Positions 38,838 through 52,589 of a stretch of 64,000 nt of DNA are shown here, piece by piece. The notes under the pieces are model-generated. The model was given only the letters and a program-made list of their open reading frames with translations, made no database searches and was not told the DNA's origin. A program made the position numbers and the translations under genes. Numbering within the stretch: position 1 is the first letter of the stretch; each line of letters begins with the position of its first letter. The DNA is from Scortum barcoo (lineage: Eukaryota; Chordata; Actinopteri; Centrarchiformes; Terapontidae), in contig CM041534.1 in assembly GCA_023238725.1 (NCBI GenBank), forward strand, positions 21,636,303-21,700,302, given 5' to 3'.

Positions 38838-39690
38838 CCTTTCCTTCATGCAGCAGCACAATGCAACTTTTTAGAAGCACTAACCTCTCTCTGTGCATTT
38901 ATTAAATTTTGTAATTTATATAAAAGTGTCTTTTTTAGTTTTTGCAGTAGTATTGTTCATCTTTAAGTTGACTAAGTGGTGTCAGTCTTTTGCTGAGGAT
39001 GTATAGTTAATATAGCAGGTCCTGCTAAGTGTGGAAAACATCAGTATTTACATATTTACATCAAGAGCTCTGGGGCTAAATGTGGAACGCAAAGTGAGGT
39101 CAAATTGGTCATTAATTTCAAACTTTTAATTCTTTTTAGCATGATAAATACTTAACAATAGGATTTACATGGTGGCTTTGTAAAACAATTACTCAATGTC
39201 AGAAACTTCCTCAAGTAATCAAAGTCAAACAGTACCACAGCCGAGCAAAGTCGGCCTTAAGTGCCAATCATGTGACACGAGTTCCCACCTCAGCAATCAC
39301 AATTATATTGCTCACATTTTTGTTCAACTTGTAAATCTCTTTCTTACTCTGTTGTAAAAGTGCTCTATAAATAAAACTTGTGATTACTGTTGGGTCTAGT
39401 TGACTCTAGGTACTCTAACCACTTCCTTGGCATTATTCAAGAGTGTTTCACTTAAAGTTAACTGCTGTGGGCTTCCCCCAACAGTGGCAACATTTAGACG
39501 TGATGAGGATTGTGGATTAGCCCACTGAGCGGGCCTCACAGGGAAGTGATGGTGCATTCCCTTGCCTGTAATTTCCCCTGACATGCTAAGTGCTCATTCT
39601 CCCATTTCCTTAAATAATGCGGTGTGCAATGGTGCATTGTCCTATTTGCTATTGCACTCGTTCCATGTGCGCGTGGAATCTGAGGTGCAA

Positions 39691-39706
39691 ATGCAAATCA
39701 TTGTTA
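39691..39706 (+). promoter_or_regulatory. Adjacent POU octamer and SOX motifs
   Basis: ATGCAAAT (39691-39698) abuts CATTGTTA (39699-39706) without a gap. POU and SOX factors bind such sites jointly in neural and pluripotency enhancers, but the usual order is SOX then octamer, so this is the reverse order. The surrounding 39640-39720 is unique sequence. Confidence 0.4.
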
Positions 39707-41571
39707 CGTTATGATGCAGAGACGGAGAGCAGGGATAAAGTAACCTCAGTGCCCATTTGAGAGTTTTGTGGGTGTGATAAGTGTGTTTGGGTGCAACGAC
39801 ACACACCATCGCCGCACTCACATCATCCAGCTCAGCTATGTGATCTCATAATGCCGCCATTCAGAAGCTTTCCTCATTCAAAAGAATATGTCAGAGACAG
39901 AGAAAGGCCCTGTTTGTTTGGGGTGATACTTCTACTTTTGTGCACCTCCTGTGGAAGACTAAATATTTTTTGTGGCTGTATGCCAACACTCAAGACTTGA
40001 CACTTGTTGTCCCAACCTACTTTCTTTCACAGGTAGAGTATATATGCTAAGTTTGCAACAGATGTCCCCCCCTTGGGGATCGCAGTCTAAACAGAATCTT
40101 TCATCAAAGACAATCGCAGAATTAAACATAAGAGCTCCAGAGCCTGTCTTTGCTCATAGCGACACTCAAAAAGTAGGCCACCATGTTGACACAGGAGCTA
40201 AACATTTCATACTGCATTGGAGATAAAGAAAAAAGAACAACTGTGTTTTCTCCTTAAACAAACTGCTGGTCACTTTGTAATCTCACGAAGACATCAATCT
40301 TCCCATTGCAACACGTGCAAGAAACAGAAGCTAAACATGTTACAAAGCTGAAGTAAAAATGTGATGTTAAAAAAAAGAAAAAAAAAAGAAAAAGACATGC
40401 ATTTTTTTTTTTCAGGAAATCAGCAAAGCCATGCAAAGACCTTCTGTTTCCTGCAATATAGCCATCAGGATTAGTTGTCAAATGGTCTCACATGCCCGCT
40501 TGCATGAGATGGCATGACACTATTTAGCATTCATTACACAAAAAAAAAAGCCTGTCTAAGAGCTTCCACATTGAGGGGAAAGGTTCAACAATAGAGCTTG
40601 CCTGTTCCAAGAGAATGTGCCTGCTGTAATACATAAAATGACTAATTCGACTCAGGACAATCCATCAAACACAACAACAACAAAAAAACAAAAAAAAAAA
40701 TGTGATAAACAAACAGCGCCAGTGCATATGAATAAAATACCAGCTGTTTTTACCTGTACTTCCTCACATTAAAATGCATTTGGTGGGAATCAGCTGAACT
40801 CCGGGTCAGAAGCTGGCTCTCTTGCAGACTGAGGCTTAGTCGTGAGATGTCAGTGTGTGTCACCGACTGCCATGTCTCCAGATCATTTAAACTGGAGCAA
40901 CATATTTGTGTGTTCTTGCATAATATAGGCTTCAAGTTTGTCTAGATTAACCAATGCAATATTTTAATCCACTGACAATTTGCATCCATTCAACAGTGTG
41001 TAACATCATTTAAAAGTCCATACTGATTGTTGAATAAACTCATTTAAATGTAGGATTATATTCTCTTATGCCCTCTTAGTCTGCAGTAGGGGAATCCAGT
41101 TCAGTAAAAATTCCCACATCAAACGTTCCCTATAAAATGTATGAGACACTTTGACCTGAGAAGTTACTTGATTTACAACACCTCGGTCAAACATTAAAAG
41201 AGTGTCACTGAGGCCTCAAATTCTAATCGGTTGTGTGATTTTTGCAGGAAAATATGAACTTTTGAAGGTTAACTTGACATGACAAAGCTATCGTTCAAGT
41301 TGCTTTGTCCCCCAGCTGTGGTTTCTGTGCAGCCTTGGGTGTTGCAGGGCAGGACACAGTTTACTGTATGTGCACATATTTCTGCAGGAAGTGGCTGAAT
41401 GATCTGTTCTCCGGAGTCAGGGAGGGTAAATGGGAAATTAAAAAGGCTAATTACAGCGTATCTGTCGATGGCTGACCAATATCACACTCAGTGGTTTTTA
41501 ACAGTGTAAACAGGGCAGGAGGAAAAAAAAGAGAAAGAGAGAGGCAGGCAGACAGATTAGGGAGAGAGAGA

Positions 41572-41574
<3 letters not shown>

Positions 41575-41602
<28 letters not shown>
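41575..41602. repeat. (GT)n microsatellite
   Basis: About 14 GT units preceded by a GA-rich run (41529-41573). Confidence 0.95.
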
Positions 41603-41751
41603 AGACAGAGGGAGGGAGGCAGACAAGCGCAGTCACCAACAAAAACATAGCCTGGCTGTTCACTGAGCCTACATAAATGGCTTACATAAGACAGTACTCT
41701 CAGTACCAAAAAAACAGCAAAAATCCATAAACACACACAGACACACATCCC

Positions 41752-41785
41752 CCTCCTCCTCCTCCTCCTCTGCACACACACACAC
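41752..41785. repeat. (CCT)n followed by (AC)n
   Basis: Six CCT units (41752-41770) are followed by a short AC repeat, forming a compound microsatellite. Confidence 0.85.
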
Positions 41786-42075
41786 GCAGTCATTTCCACA
41801 CACATGTTGTTTTCTCTTCACTTGCGAGGACTTCCATTCATTACCATGACCACAATAAATAACTTCCACAGTCTCCACTAGATTCATGTCCTAAATAAAT
41901 AAATAAAAATAAAAGTGAAGCAATGGGCGAAATTACATTTAGAAAATATCCTTATTCAGAGCATCTAAAACTCAATCTGGTTGACATACAAATAGCAAAA
42001 CAAGCACACACATATTCACGGGAACACACACAGACGCAGTATGCTGTCAGAACAATGAGTACAGACACCACACGT

Positions 42076-42112
42076 TCTCTCTCTCTCTCTCTCTCTCTCT
42101 CATCCCCCCCCC
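42076..42112. repeat. (TC)n with C run
   Basis: About 13 TC units to 42101, then C9 at about 42104-42112. Confidence 0.9.
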
Positions 42113-43235
42113 TCCCTGCCTCGCTCTACCTTCAGCATTATAACGAGCCGTGCTGTACAGTTTTATTTACACCAGCCTCTTATCAGTGGTACAGCAGCAC
42201 AGAGACTGCCAATTGGAGAGGACAGGCGACGGTACTGCCTGTACCCTGTAGTGGAGTAGGTGTGTACCGCCATGCTCCCAGCACGTTTTTATCAGGGCTC
42301 AGAAAAGACTGGGCCCGTGCCAGGCTTCCTCTCAAAATAATAAAACATGCTCACAGACACAGGTTGAGTTCGCAGTAAGTCACGGCAACTACAGGAGTAT
42401 TATTACACAGGTCTTGCAGCACACAGGAGGGTGTCCATTTAGGGATGTAATGGGGTAAAACCTACCTTAAGTCATTTTAACCACCTCTTCATATGCAGGA
42501 AGGGATGTTTAGCAAATGCTTTTTTTTTTTAGCCGACATAGATCTGAACTGTGTACCAGGAAGCATGTGACAGATGGCAACATGCAGGAGGTGGCCAAGT
42601 TCAACATCAAATGCAATGAGAGCAGAATCTTCACGATGTATTTTGGCATGGAAAAGTGTTTTGAAAACTACTGTAAGGTGATATCGTAAAAAGGTTTATC
42701 CAGTGATAGTGACACAGGTGGCAAATGTCAGTCTAAAAACAGTGCCTTTTAGCATTTTATTTGACTTTTAAAATGTTAGTGCAAGAAGACAAATAATGTG
42801 ATGTTAAATGTCTAACAATATAAGAAAGAGTGGAATTAATTTGAGTTTAACATTGTGGGCTGCCCCTCCTTGAACTGCCACCGTACCATGGTGGAGGGGT
42901 TTGTGTGCCTGAATGATCCTAGGAGCTATGTTGTCAGAGGCCATTGTCATTAAGCCCCTGGTAGGGTCTCCCATGGCAAACAGTTCCTAGGTGACGGGCC
43001 AGACTAAGAGCGGTTCACAAGCCCACCATGGATAAAAGAAGAACAAGGAACGTTACGACGCTCGGATTGGCGTTACCAGGGCCCCACCCTGGAACCAGGC
43101 CTGGGGTTGGGGCACCTGGTGCCGGGTCTCTTGCCCAGGGGACCCGGCCAGGCTCAACCCGAAATGGTGACATGGGCCCGCCTTCCAGTAGGCTCACCAC
43201 CCTGGAGGGGCGTGATTGGGAGGAACAGCCTCCCT

Positions 43236-43736
43236 GATCTGAACCCAAGCTGTGTTCTGTTATTGGACTTCTGTGCTAGTCACAATATGTCCATAATGAA
43301 CACCATGTTCAGGGCATAATGGGCATGGGTGTCCATCAGTGCACTTGGCACCAGGACACCCTAGGCCGGAGATCGATGATCGACTTTGTTGTCATTTCAT
43401 CTGATCTCCAGGCCGTATGTCTTGGACACTCAGGTGAAGAGAGGGGCTGAGCTGTCAACCTGATCACCACCTGGTGGTGAGTTGGATCCACTGGCAGAGG
43501 AGGAAGTTGGACAGACCTGGCAGACCCAAACGTATTGTGAGGGTCTGTTGGGAACGTCCTGATAGCCGAGCCCTCTGTCAGGGAGGTCTTCAACTCCCAC
43601 CTCCGGGAAGAGCTTCTCACAGATTCCGAGGGAGGCTGGGGACATTGAGTCTGAGTGGACCATGTTCTCTGCCTCCATTGTCGACGCGGCAGTTCGAAGC
43701 TGTGGACGATGCAAGGTCTCTGGTGCCTGTCGTATT
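43236..43736 (+). pseudogene. LINE ORF2 endonuclease remnant (frameshifted)
   Basis: The remnant can be followed in successive frames. VLLLDFCASH falls at about 43254-43283. CTWHQDTLGRRSMIDFVV (43340-43393) follows in another frame and carries the conserved R-S-x-I-D-F motif of APE-type endonucleases. WIHWQRRKLDRPGRPKRIVR begins near 43480 in a third frame, and MFSASIVDAAVRSCGR near 43662 is back in the first frame. At least three frameshifts show it is dead. The intact enzyme would nick target DNA for target-primed reverse transcription. Confidence 0.78.
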
Positions 43737-43741
43737 GAAAT

Positions 43742-43828
43742 CGGATGCCCCCTGGACGCCTCCCTAGGGAGGTGTTCCAGGCATATTCCACCGGGAGGAG
43801 GCCCCAAGGAAGACCCAGGACACGCTGG
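43742..43828 (+). pseudogene. LINE ORF2 C-terminal remnant joined to the endonuclease
   Basis: The frame reads RMPPGRLPREVFQAYSTG and then GRRPQGRPRTRW, the arginine-rich tail (RMP...GRRPxGRPxxRW) found near the end of fish LINE ORF2 proteins. In an intact element the whole reverse transcriptase, roughly 2 kb, lies between this tail and the endonuclease. Here the two are contiguous, which shows an internal deletion. Confidence 0.75.
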
Positions 43829-46800
43829 GCAGCAGTTTGCTATGTCACCAAAGTTAGCTATCTAGCTTATTACTGAGAATTTTGCATTTGGCAAAATTAA
43901 ATGTATGGAACTTATGTTTCAGAGTTGTCTGCAAATGTGAAGTAATATTAAAAGTGGTCGCTAGGACTTTAAGCAGGTCTGGGCTATCATGTAATAGCAT
44001 TAAGCATTGATGCTAAATATGATACATGAACAGTACATATATAAGACAGAGGATGTATAAAGCGCCAAACATTAAGAATTCAGCAAGGGCCCATCGTACC
44101 ATCAGAGCCATGTATTATACACCATAGAAGATAAAATCGACCTCATATAGTCCAACGCTCATAATGGAAAATTAACTGAGTAGCAAGCATAGAGATGTTG
44201 ATATGATTGATCAGACAGAGAAATGGGTAGTTAGGTTACTTTTTTTGGTTTGCATTATGGGACAGTTTCTATATAGCAGTAAAAGAATGACAATGATGAT
44301 CTAACTACATTATTACATAAGGAGTTGTGTACCAGGCAAACACAGAGTAGCTGCACATGGAACAGACATAATGTACTATGGATGATATTGCAGTAAGGAT
44401 AAAACATGCGCTGCTTCTCCCAAACATCACTCGGACATACAGAGTCACACGGGCAGAAATTATTTTATGGTGTGAGCAAACACAGTGCCATAGATAAGAG
44501 GAGATAATCTTGCTCTTTTTTTCTGTAGAGGAGGAGGGGATAGACAAGCCATCAAAAGCACGGGAATATGTTTGCTCCCGATGATATTGTTATCGACGGA
44601 GAGGAAAAAGAAATCAAAGGGAAGCGAGTGAGCTCTAGGAAGAGGGAGGGAGAAAAAAAAAGGAGGAAACAGATGAAGACAGAGAATATTCAGGTCGCAT
44701 TTGACAGCTTTACGGTCTGTTGCGCCGAATGGGATGTCTAGGGACGTGGCAAAGCAGACAAATATTGACTTGCGGAGCGTTCGGATGCACACACATATAC
44801 ACACACACGCATGCACACGGAGACAGGAAAAACACACAAGACACTTCCACATGAAGCCTCTAAATTCAGCCCCCCTCCCTTCAAAATGGATGAGCTCACA
44901 TTGCAACATCAGTCACCCTTGTTTTTTTGCCCAGCTCAACCTCTTAATCCATTTTGCCTGCAAACCAATTTGTTTGTCCAGTAGGTCACAGACAGTTCCC
45001 TGCCCTCACTGTTCCCTGTTCTCTTGCACTGTTTATTTCTCCCTCTCCTTTGCCTTACTTTCTGTGAACGACGAAGCCATTTCCAGAGCTTTTGCCCCCT
45101 GGGAGATCGAGGGCATCTCAGTCCACGCATCCATCCCTCCCTCCTTCCTCCTTTCCTGCAGTCCCTTCCTCTCCTCTACCTCGCTCCCACCCGTCCTCCT
45201 CACTTTCAAACTGTCTTGACGTCAGAGGAACCTGGTTTAAAGAGTGCGCTGACACAAATAGACACGAACGCACATGCATAATTTAGAGCTATTTCTTTAG
45301 CTTTCTTAACTGCCACAACTTCTTATTTCTGAGATAAGCACGGTCAAACAACAAGATAACAGTGTCTTATCGCTCCTGCAAACACATGTTTATCAGAGAC
45401 TTTATCCTTATTTCACTTGAGTCTGTTGGCTTGATTTTGGTTGAGTTGTTGTTTATGTTATTTAACGGAGATTTATTTTACCTTAGGGTTTAATGTATTT
45501 TTCCAGTTTTCTTCCATTTTAATTTTATTAGTATGACTTCGACATTTGGTTCAGACTAAAAATATATCAGAATGTTAGCATTGTCACTGTCTGTATGTAG
45601 TCTTGCATGAAGCACTTTATACATTTGAAATTACAAATGAAAAAAAATTCCTCTATTTTTTTTTATCACTGACTTAATCTATGTTATCATTATAAGAGGA
45701 TTTTTTAGAGACCTTATGTTTTCATGTTTTTGCTCACCTTTTCTTTCAGTAAAACATTTGACTCAGTGCAGAGAAACCAGGCCATGAGGACATCACCAGC
45801 AAACTTAACAACTTTGTGCAAAAGGTTTCACTGGAGTCCGTTTTAAAGCAAAAGGTTATTGTTGTCTGATGGCTTTTGTTTGCGATGCCCCATGGTGTCA
45901 CACATAAAACTGGCAAGCGGCGTTATATCCCTGTGTCTGTAAAATGAGGGTGGTAAATAAAATGTTATCATAACTGCTAGGAATGATGGTGAAATAAAGA
46001 AAATAAGATCCAGGTTGTAAAAACTTTCAAAACAATTTTCCCAGGTGTAAGAACACACACACTCCTCCACACAACCATATATGCCCTGTCTTGTAGTCCA
46101 GTAACTGCAATTACCCCACTGTTGCCAGACACTGACCAAGTGTTTCAAAACACCCCCACCCTCTCCAAAGCATGCCTTCCCCTCCTCCATTACTGCCCCT
46201 AGAGGTGAAAGGTGCCATGTGTTTTCAGCTTTGCTTTCAACCCCCCTCCGTTTTCGAAAAGAGAGGAGAAAATGAAACAGGCCAAAGACACAAGGATATC
46301 TTCAGGGCCTTGGGTGGATGTGTGTGTTTGTGCATGCATGTGGGCACATGGATGTGTGTGGAGAAGTGCAAGGAAGGAAACAAGAGCTGGATGCATGGAG
46401 GAACCACCCGGGGCTCTCCTGGTGTGAAGAGGCAGGAAGTAAGTTAGGCTGTTCTAAAATGCCAAAGTGGACCATTTCTCACAAGCCTCAGGGCCTGGTA
46501 TTAATAGATCCTGCTTGGACAGGGGTGGGTGGGCTTCTAGTGAAATGCATGCTGAAAGGAGTGACCCACTGAAGTTTGAGTCTAACAAAGTCTGTTGATC
46601 GAGGACCCGATTAGACTCCTTAACTCTGCAGCCATCATTTTGGTTGACATAAGGGTTCATATTTGACTAAACCTAAAAAATATGGAGCTTCGGCATTGTA
46701 GATTGGTAGTAAAACTTGAGGAATTTAAGGTAAGCAACATTCAGGGAGAGTTAAGCAGCAAAGTTACGACTTACGCAGATAGTAGATATAACCAATAAGT

Positions 46801-49800
46801 TGGTTGTATAAGTGGTATTGTGTTGCAACCAATTGTTGAAACACATTGGCTTTCCATTGTCGAAATTGGTCTAAGAAGGAACGATGAGACACATACAACA
46901 CATCTTCACACAACCTAAAAAACAGAATTTTCTCATCATTGAAATCAGAAACACTCATGATTGACAATTCAAAGTAAAAAATGTCCTTTTTTCATTCAAT
47001 GCATTCTTCTTCCTTCCTACATTAACCACAGTGAAAATTGCCTGCCAACAGTCCAGCTGGAGAATCAGGCGCGGTCGTAGCTAATATATCTGCCAGCTTC
47101 CAAAGGGCTGGTAAACTCTCTTCTTTCTAACTCCACATCCACAGATGTTTTTTTTTTTAAACTTGTCTTTTTTGGACGCTGACTCACGTGAGGCAGTTCA
47201 TAAGATTATGCACAGCTCCCTCTGGAACCACAAAAAGATTTACACAAGTTTTTCACATATATAGTTTAATTTCCCAAGACCAGCAACCAGACTTTGATGT
47301 GTAAAATCGGCGGAGTTTCCAAGTGAGCACATTTGGATTTCCCAAATGAGTATAAATACTCCTGTAGCAATAATGAATTCTTTATACACACTACCTGATA
47401 TCAGAACTGAATTGAGGTCAGTTCAATACACTCAGTTCAAGGTCAAGCTGGAAATATGAGGAAAAGACTCTTCTTTGCACTGATGATGCCTTCGTATATG
47501 TTCTACATCTGACTGACAGCTTTTTCAAATAACACTTTTATGTGAGTGTAAAGTCAGTGTTTTCAACCGTATTATATTGCAAGCTGCTGCAGCATCTTTC
47601 AAACCCTGACTCCCCCCCCCCACCCGTGCTTTGCTCTTTTAATTCTTCTTAGGAAGCTCAACTCTGCGCCTTGTTTATTTCTTCAACAGCTAGTGAATGT
47701 TCCTGCTGAAATCTTTCTGCCTAAAACTTCAAACCAGCCCCTTTACTCAACAGTAGTTTTCCAAAGCAATTTGACATGAAACAGAAGCTAGTAACACCCC
47801 TCAAAAAACCACACTGCACTTCTGAATCTTTACTGCAACGTACACTGTGTCCGGGGAGGGTTAGCAGTAAAAACATTTTCTTAGAAAGTACTTGGAAATT
47901 AGCGATATTCACAGATCTCTGACTGATGGCACCTGAAGGCAGCAGTGTTCATTTCAACAGAACAAACAACACAATGGACAGTTTTACTATTTTAACTTTT
48001 CATTTTGTGTTGATTTTGGCGGCCCCTGTGGCCAAAGGTGGTAATGCTTTACCAAATGGTACGTTACATGTTAGCTCCATTTCACCTTCTGCTGCACGGA
48101 GACTAAACAGAGGCAGACCTTCAGCTAGCAGCTAAAACAACTCAAATTCATCCAGAACACACCCCAACCCTGATTTTACTGATAACGTGGAAAAATCTTA
48201 CCCAATGGCACACATTAAGAATGACTATTACAACTAACAGAAATAACCGATCTTCTCGCTGGCGGCTAAAACAGTTTGCACTGAGAGCGGCACTAAAGGA
48301 AAGTCTATAGAGTCATCGCAATCAAGAGGCTTTATCATCTCTAGAGATTCAATGTGTGCATTTAAATATAAGGCAATATGCCAATTCCTTGATAAGGTAT
48401 CTCAAAATTTAGCAAACTGTGTCAAGGGATCCCCGAATATGAACAACAGAACCATAAGTCATTATTCCAAAGCAATCTATGAAAATCTTCTGATCTGATG
48501 TCCATTTGTCAGAAGAAACCCAAAAATTAGTTGCCTCTCTGATCTACCAAATCTAAAACTAATCCAGGATAGTTAAGAAAAGATTGCTAAGATATTCCGT
48601 ATGCCCAAACCACCTCCCATCCCAGCTCATTTTCATACAGTATTAGTTTCATTCAGCTTCATTCAGTGTGTGCTGGGAAGACGGACAGACCTGAGACTCT
48701 GACCAGCAGTTGAACCCTTACCCCTGTGACCACCACAGACCGTTGCCTAGCCAGCTGCTGGGAATCCAGCAATTGACATCCTTTTTACAGTGCTGTAAAT
48801 GCATTTACAGTTCAAGAGAGGAAGGGATGAGATGGCTGTTGGATCGGGGCAGAAAACTCATTTTGGCCGTCGTTTGCTGCCTGGGGGTGCTGGTGGTGGG
48901 CTGACTTTTAAGGTGACTGCACCAAATCTAGACACTGGAGCAACACTTGTTGTCCTGCTTTTTTTTCTTCTTCTGGAGTAGCAGGCAAAAATGTCTGCCA
49001 AGGACTGCTGGAGTGTGAAACCAAAGAAGAGGCCATCTTTGAGACTTTTACCAGTGTAACAGGAGACAGTGAGCCGCTGCTCATTAAAAACCCACATGGT
49101 GGGCACACAATACGTTTACCCTGTTTCATTATCGCATAAGCATTCCTGTCAGATGCTGAAGAAACTGAAAAAAAACTATTGTCTACTCCATTACAAAACC
49201 TTTCACTGACATTTCTCTCTGCCCCTGTCCTCATTTTTCGTACACAGTGAACCAAAATGACAATATGAGCCGAGACATCATGGCAGGAGCTGGTGGATGC
49301 CGCCCCCTCCTATCCACACTCCCCCTCCTTTCCCCAGGTCAATAACCTGTAAAGATTTAGTGTTTAGGGCCCATTATTTCCTGCTTTCAAGTCACACATT
49401 GTCAAAGGCAATGCTGAGTTTATTAAGGCTCGAGCACAGGGCCTGAGTGGAGAGCAGGGAATATCTGGGCAGTAATACCTAGGCAGTAAAACTGTGTCAA
49501 GAATGAAAGCAGGAAAGAGTGTAAACAGGCGGCGAATTAAAAGTTGGAAGTTCTATAAAATTATTCAGAAAAGAAGACTAAAAACATTAAATGTCTGTTA
49601 TGTCTGTGTGTTCCCAACTAAAGATTTCTTATTGATATAATGACCAAAAGGACGAGAACATTGCTAAACAATTGTTGATGTGAGTGAGTTCAACTCAGGA
49701 AATAGGCCAAGCTGAGCCAACAGAAACAACTGGAGACATGGCTGAGAGCGCAGATGATAGGATATCCAAATGGCTAAACAACAGGAAATGCTTGAAACAT

Positions 49801-50751
49801 GCAGTTTTCTTTCTTTTCCTTTTTTTACTGCACTCAGGTGCATTGATTTACATACTTGTTTGTATAGTTTGATTCCAAAATCCTCTCCTACCCCCTGTTA
49901 AATCTTCCACATAAAACATAATAAGTGCTGACTTCAAACGGGCAAATCGGATCAATTAGGGAAATCTCACAACAAGAGCTATTTAGGGGAATAAACTTAC
50001 CTCAAAATACCACAGAACTTGTAGTCATCAAGCCTGTGTTATCTGCCAAATGACACCATACAGAGGTTACTAGCTCTTTTCCATTAAGTCATCTGTTTTT
50101 CTCCAAATGGGGTGTCAGAGTGAGGATATTATTTGGTGAGTAAAGTTAAAAAAAAAAAAAAGAAGATGATGAAGAAAATCCCCCTTGTTCAGATTCTGTC
50201 CAGACCCACAGCACAGATGACATTGAGATCCAATTAATTATCATTTATGAGAGCCTGAGCTCAGCTTTCTGGCTGCCTTCATCAGCTGCTTTCACTTTGA
50301 GCTACAATAAAGTTAAAAGACATTGCTTACGACATGCATACTACATTATGCATACACAGATATAGCCCTAAATAAAGAACAGACAAGGGGAGACTCATTT
50401 TCGCACATCATGTTGATGGTTTGAAAGCAAACCTCTAAAAAAGCATTAAATTATCTAAAAACTCTGAGGGTGCACACTGTTATTAACAGCATTTTAAACG
50501 TTAAATTCTGCATGAGATTTTATTGCAGTGCAAAATAAAAAAAAAAAAAATACCCTTTCAACTAAAGTGAAGTTATTTAATACTTTGGTTCGGGGATTTG
50601 CCGGCCTCTCTTCCTCCTGCAGACCCGACTCTGCGTGCACGGGCCTCCACACAGCTCTGGATATAGATACAGCAGAACTGATACTGTAGAGGCAATGACA
50701 GCTCTTGGCAGGCGGCCAAAAGTCGGGAAGTGTGTGTATATGTGTGATGGG

Positions 50752-50778
50752 AGGTGGTGGTGGTGGTGGGGGGGGGGG
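50752..50778. repeat. (GGT)n ending in a G run
   Basis: About five GGT units run into G10-11. The tract is potentially G-quadruplex-forming on the plus strand. Confidence 0.85.
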
Positions 50779-51558
50779 CTGCCTACAATCAGCTGAGGCA
50801 GAAATAGGCCAAATGGTGACTGTACGGTTCAAATGGTTTGCCTGTCCTTTCTATTTGCTCTGTGAGGCTTTTTTCCCCTCTTTTCTTCCCCCAGCTGTTA
50901 CTTTGTTGGTTTATCAGATAAATTCTGTGTGGAAGGTGCATTTTATTTTATTTAATCATTCACTGTGGATCTTATTAATAAACAGGGAGACTTATTAATG
51001 TTGTGCATTGCTGTGTGTCCACTGAATTTAAATAGATAGAGTTAAATAATCTATTACGCTGCCCCCTCAAATGTAATAGAAATGCAGCAATTTAAACACC
51101 AGGTATTATTCAGTTAGTTTAGTATCATCTTCTAAAGCTCAAACCTTGGTAGAGATGGAAGTTTAATCATCTGAGTTAAGCTGTGCCACTAACAGCAAAT
51201 ATGACCAGGATGAGACACTTTCCAGTTTTTCAGCCCGATGTGCTTTTTTCATTTTGAGCAAACATCCACTATTTACATTTTTTTTTTTTTTTTTGCAACA
51301 TTTCAAAGGTTTGTGTAAGTCTGAAAGTGGGTGACAGTTTGACAGAAACACATTGTACTGGTGGTGTGCGGTGTTGTCTTGCTGGTTGCACTCATTATGT
51401 CTTTGTTTAACCCACAGAGATGTGTTTGCATATTTAGTGGACATCTCAGTAAGAAAAGGCTTTTTTTTTTAAGAACATTCACTTTTTGCGTTTGAGGGTA
51501 CAGACATTATCACTGAGTTAAAAGAAGATGGTAATGTCACTGGGCCTGTGGCATGCTT

Positions 51559-51582
51559 ACACACACACACACACACACACAC
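51559..51582. repeat. (AC)n microsatellite
   Basis: About 12 AC units. Confidence 0.95.
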
Positions 51583-52589
51583 TGAAGGCTTAAAGCTGCT
51601 TTTCATTTTGTGTTGATTTTGGCAGTCCCTTTGGACAGAAGCAGTCGTGTCTCACCTGACGTTATGTTCCTTTAGCAAGACTTCTTTGCTAGGAGGTGAG
51701 CAATTCGAATTCAGCCAGAGCAAACCCCTGTGCTGTTTTGTCTAAATTTCACAGATAAATCCAATTTAAGTAATGATTCACGGTTTCTTTTGTGAGTTCA
51801 TACAATGCTAAGTTGAGGTGATGCAATGTGCAGCGGGATGGGACGGCCCCCAAAAGGTCTTATAGCAAACCACATTATTTGGTGCCACTTGTGGTTGCAG
51901 GTATTAACAGCAAGTAGAGTTTTAACAATACACATCCCAGAGTTCAGATTGAAATGACACATGTTGATCACTGGGAATACCAAACACTTCACTGCTCTGA
52001 AATGCAACATAACAAGAGCAACTCTTATTTTGACAGTAAACAGAGCTGCAACCAAAACCTGTGGAGGGACTCGAAGCTGGGATGTTACACTTTATGGACA
52101 TATACGAACCAAAGTATAGACGTTAATCAGCATTTTGCACCGTGTTTATTCATGTAAGCACAGCAAATGGCTAACATACAGCCTCAATAATACAGATGTG
52201 GCGTCAACTGAAAGTCTATTTAGAAACTGTCTTCAAGATAGTCTGCTAATAGCTGCAAATCAATACACCCCGTACCCCCTAAACCCCCTCCCAAAAATCC
52301 TCTGGGGGGCCATCCAAAAAGCCTGTTTACTTATGGATTGAAGTGCTTTTCCTTCTGACCAACCATATTAGTATTCCACGGCCACTTGCTTGTTTTCAAC
52401 AGTTATAACACAATATCCATGCTTTGCTTTTATGTCGCACCTCCCAGTGGAATTAGTAGCATAAAAGCAATCCTTGTGTGTCCTGGCTACTTCCAGATGG
52501 CTTTGGGAGTGCTTTTATCTTCTCCCTCTGCCTCGCTCGCTCTGTCTCCTTTCACTTTCTCTTGCTTTCTTTCTTCCCCCCACATGAAA

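Larger units (their letters stand above)
34900..42850. other. Intronic stretch without a recognised gene
   Basis: The part at 34.9-35.4 kb is very AT-rich. Later parts hold GT/CA tracts, A20 at 38146, A18 at 38820, a CCT repeat and a TC repeat. Candidate regulatory blocks lie near 36.6 and 39.7 kb. No exon, RNA gene or intact transposon was recognised. Confidence 0.55.
42857..43835 (+). mobile_element. Decayed, internally deleted non-LTR retrotransposon (fish L2/Rex1-like)
   Basis: This is the only sizeable transposon relic I recognised. It starts with a leader typical of an abundant fish LINE (CTGCCCCTCCTTGAACTGCC) and runs through a 5' region with a short ATG frame at 43028. It then enters an APE-type endonuclease and jumps at about 43737-43741 to the ORF2 C-terminal tail, after which it stops abruptly. 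The reverse transcriptase and the 3' (TGGA)n tail are absent. Multiple frameshifts make it inactive. No clear target-site duplication was found, so the outer borders are approximate. The clade assignment (L2, Rex1 or a related CR1-type group) is from memory and less certain than the LINE call. Confidence 0.82.
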
